Below, one piece after another: positions 63,195 through 64,000 of a stretch of 64,000 nucleotides of DNA. The stretch covers positions 248,001-312,000 of the forward strand of contig JAKMXF010000322.1 of the NCBI GenBank assembly GCA_024704765.1, in the 5' to 3' direction. Within the stretch, counting starts at the first letter, position 1. The number at the start of each line of letters is the position of its first letter. The position numbers and the translations under genes were made by a program. The notes under the pieces are model-generated. The model did not search any database. It was not told where the DNA came from and saw only the letters and a list, made by a program, of their open reading frames with translations. The stretch is from Oopsacas minuta. Its lineage: Eukaryota > Porifera > Hexactinellida > Lyssacinosida > Leucopsacidae.

Positions 63195-63470
63195 GATGAG
63201 TGTTAATATATAATCTAATGTAAATAACAACAAACGAGGAGATAAATATATATACATATTAATACGGAACTAAAGGAATATTATAGTTCCTCCTAATGGA
63301 CCCTTGATTATGACTCTAGAAGACAGCTTGGGTGTCGTCTAGGGGGCACCCCTCTCACCCCTTAAACAAGTCCATATAGCTAGAGTAATTAACACTAATT
63401 AATATCCATAGTAGTAGTAATAATATAATCGAATAATACTGCATTCCTATCTCGTATCTTAGCAACATAA

Positions 63471-63653
63471 TTATTTCTTGATCTCCTCTTTGATCATCCT
63501 ACCGTCCTGCCATCTATGAATCTTACTCATAGACTCCCCTCTCTTAGTTAACAATGCCTTGTATTCTGGTTTGAGTAGTCTCTGTAGATGTTTAGCACAA
63601 ATTCGTGAGAACTGGACATAGTTTAGTCCTGCTATCCGCCAGAATTGTACCAT
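63471..63653 (-). CDS. ATP5F1E: ATP synthase subunit epsilon, mitochondrial
   Basis: Intronless 60-residue frame, ATG at 63653-63651 and TAA at 63473-63471. The N-terminus MVQFWRIAGLNYVQFSRIC followed by AK closely follows the animal F1 epsilon pattern (M-V-x-x-W-R-x-A-G-L-x-Y-x-x-x-S-x-I-C-A-K). The tail is basic. Family members are about 50-65 residues, so the length fits. It is a small subunit of the F1 central stalk, working in the mitochondrial matrix. It starts the minus-strand run of four close genes and lies 276 bp from the ARHGAP39-like start. Confidence 0.87.
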   Translation of the reverse strand: MVQFWRIAGLNYVQFSRICAKHLQRLLKPEYKALLTKRGESMSKIHRWQDGRMIKEEIKK

Positions 63654-64000
63654 TCTAATTTGGATGCTAGAATATATTCATAAGGACAAGGACAGGACAA
63701 GGTATGGGAATTAATACTGGCCCCTACTTGTCTATTTTTAGTAAGGTAGACAGGACAGAGAGGTTATCCAACCTTCAATTCTACTGCCGACAAATACATA
63801 ATTCTATATTACACATGTTAACATTCTTATCACTGTTTGAGGTGTTATACAATACTAGGAAACTCAGGGGTCATATAGCCCAATCGGTCTCAGGGTGTGG
63901 GTGCTATTTGTTACTTGCCTCACTTTCTTAGGGAAAATCTTACACATGACATCAGCAGAATACGAACACAAAAATAAAATCTGTCTGGAAATAAATCGCT
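63654..64000. other. Right-edge interval, no gene recognised
   Basis: It should contain the ATP synthase epsilon promoter or 5' leader. The 75-codon plus-strand open frame at 63704-63931 has no recognisable composition or domain. Confidence 0.4.

Noticed and set aside
63704-63931. 75-codon plus-strand frame at the right edge
   Set aside because: No domain, signal or conserved pattern is visible; likely the ATP synthase epsilon upstream region.

Overview
The window is metazoan nuclear DNA: AT-rich, with spliced genes, GT-AG introns mostly of 50-400 bp, and genes on both strands. The gene set (giant cadherin with cohesin- and dockerin-like domains, beta-spectrin, FOXO, CUEDC1-like, PUR-alpha-like, ARHGAP39-like, ATP synthase epsilon) fits an early-branching animal. 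Cadherins that carry cohesin domains ('coherins') are, to my knowledge, described from choanoflagellates and the homoscleromorph sponge Oscarella. A sponge, possibly a homoscleromorph, is therefore my best guess, but this is inference.

Layout. (1) 1-24647, plus: the 3' part of a giant single-pass cadherin-like receptor, about 6,900 residues in the window, including one uninterrupted 11.67-kb exon. It is built from repeated modules: cadherin repeats, a cohesin-like domain, Ig/BIG2-like domains, a second cohesin-like domain, a furin-type site and a dockerin pair. (2) 25160-35702, minus: a complete beta-spectrin (19 coding exons, about 2,405 aa), with a 19-bp sequencing-adapter sequence lodged inside one exon. 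(3) 36010-44208, plus: FOXO, head-to-head with beta-spectrin across 307 bp. (4) 45732-49343, plus: a four-transmembrane protein whose 2.5-kb intron holds an intronless CUEDC1-like gene on the other strand (47186-48280). (5) 49344-53167: intergenic, with a 1,000-bp N gap and repeats. (6) 53168-63653, minus: a tight same-strand run of PX plus three SH3 (NADPH-oxidase organiser/Tks-like), PUR-alpha-like, ARHGAP39/Vilse-like and mitochondrial ATP synthase epsilon genes.

The spliced models were built by hand by tracking splice-site phase across every junction. All reported models close in frame. The window is also seeded with non-autonomous DNA transposons: a pogo-like TA-target family with about a dozen copies, hAT-like elements and several smaller palindromic families, nearly all in introns or intergenic DNA.

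The most novel item is the receptor. Three times over, a cohesin-like domain is followed by an R-X-(K/R)-R site and then a dockerin-like calcium-loop pair. This suggests a surface protein that is cut and could be held together, or bridged to neighbours, by cohesin-dockerin pairing.
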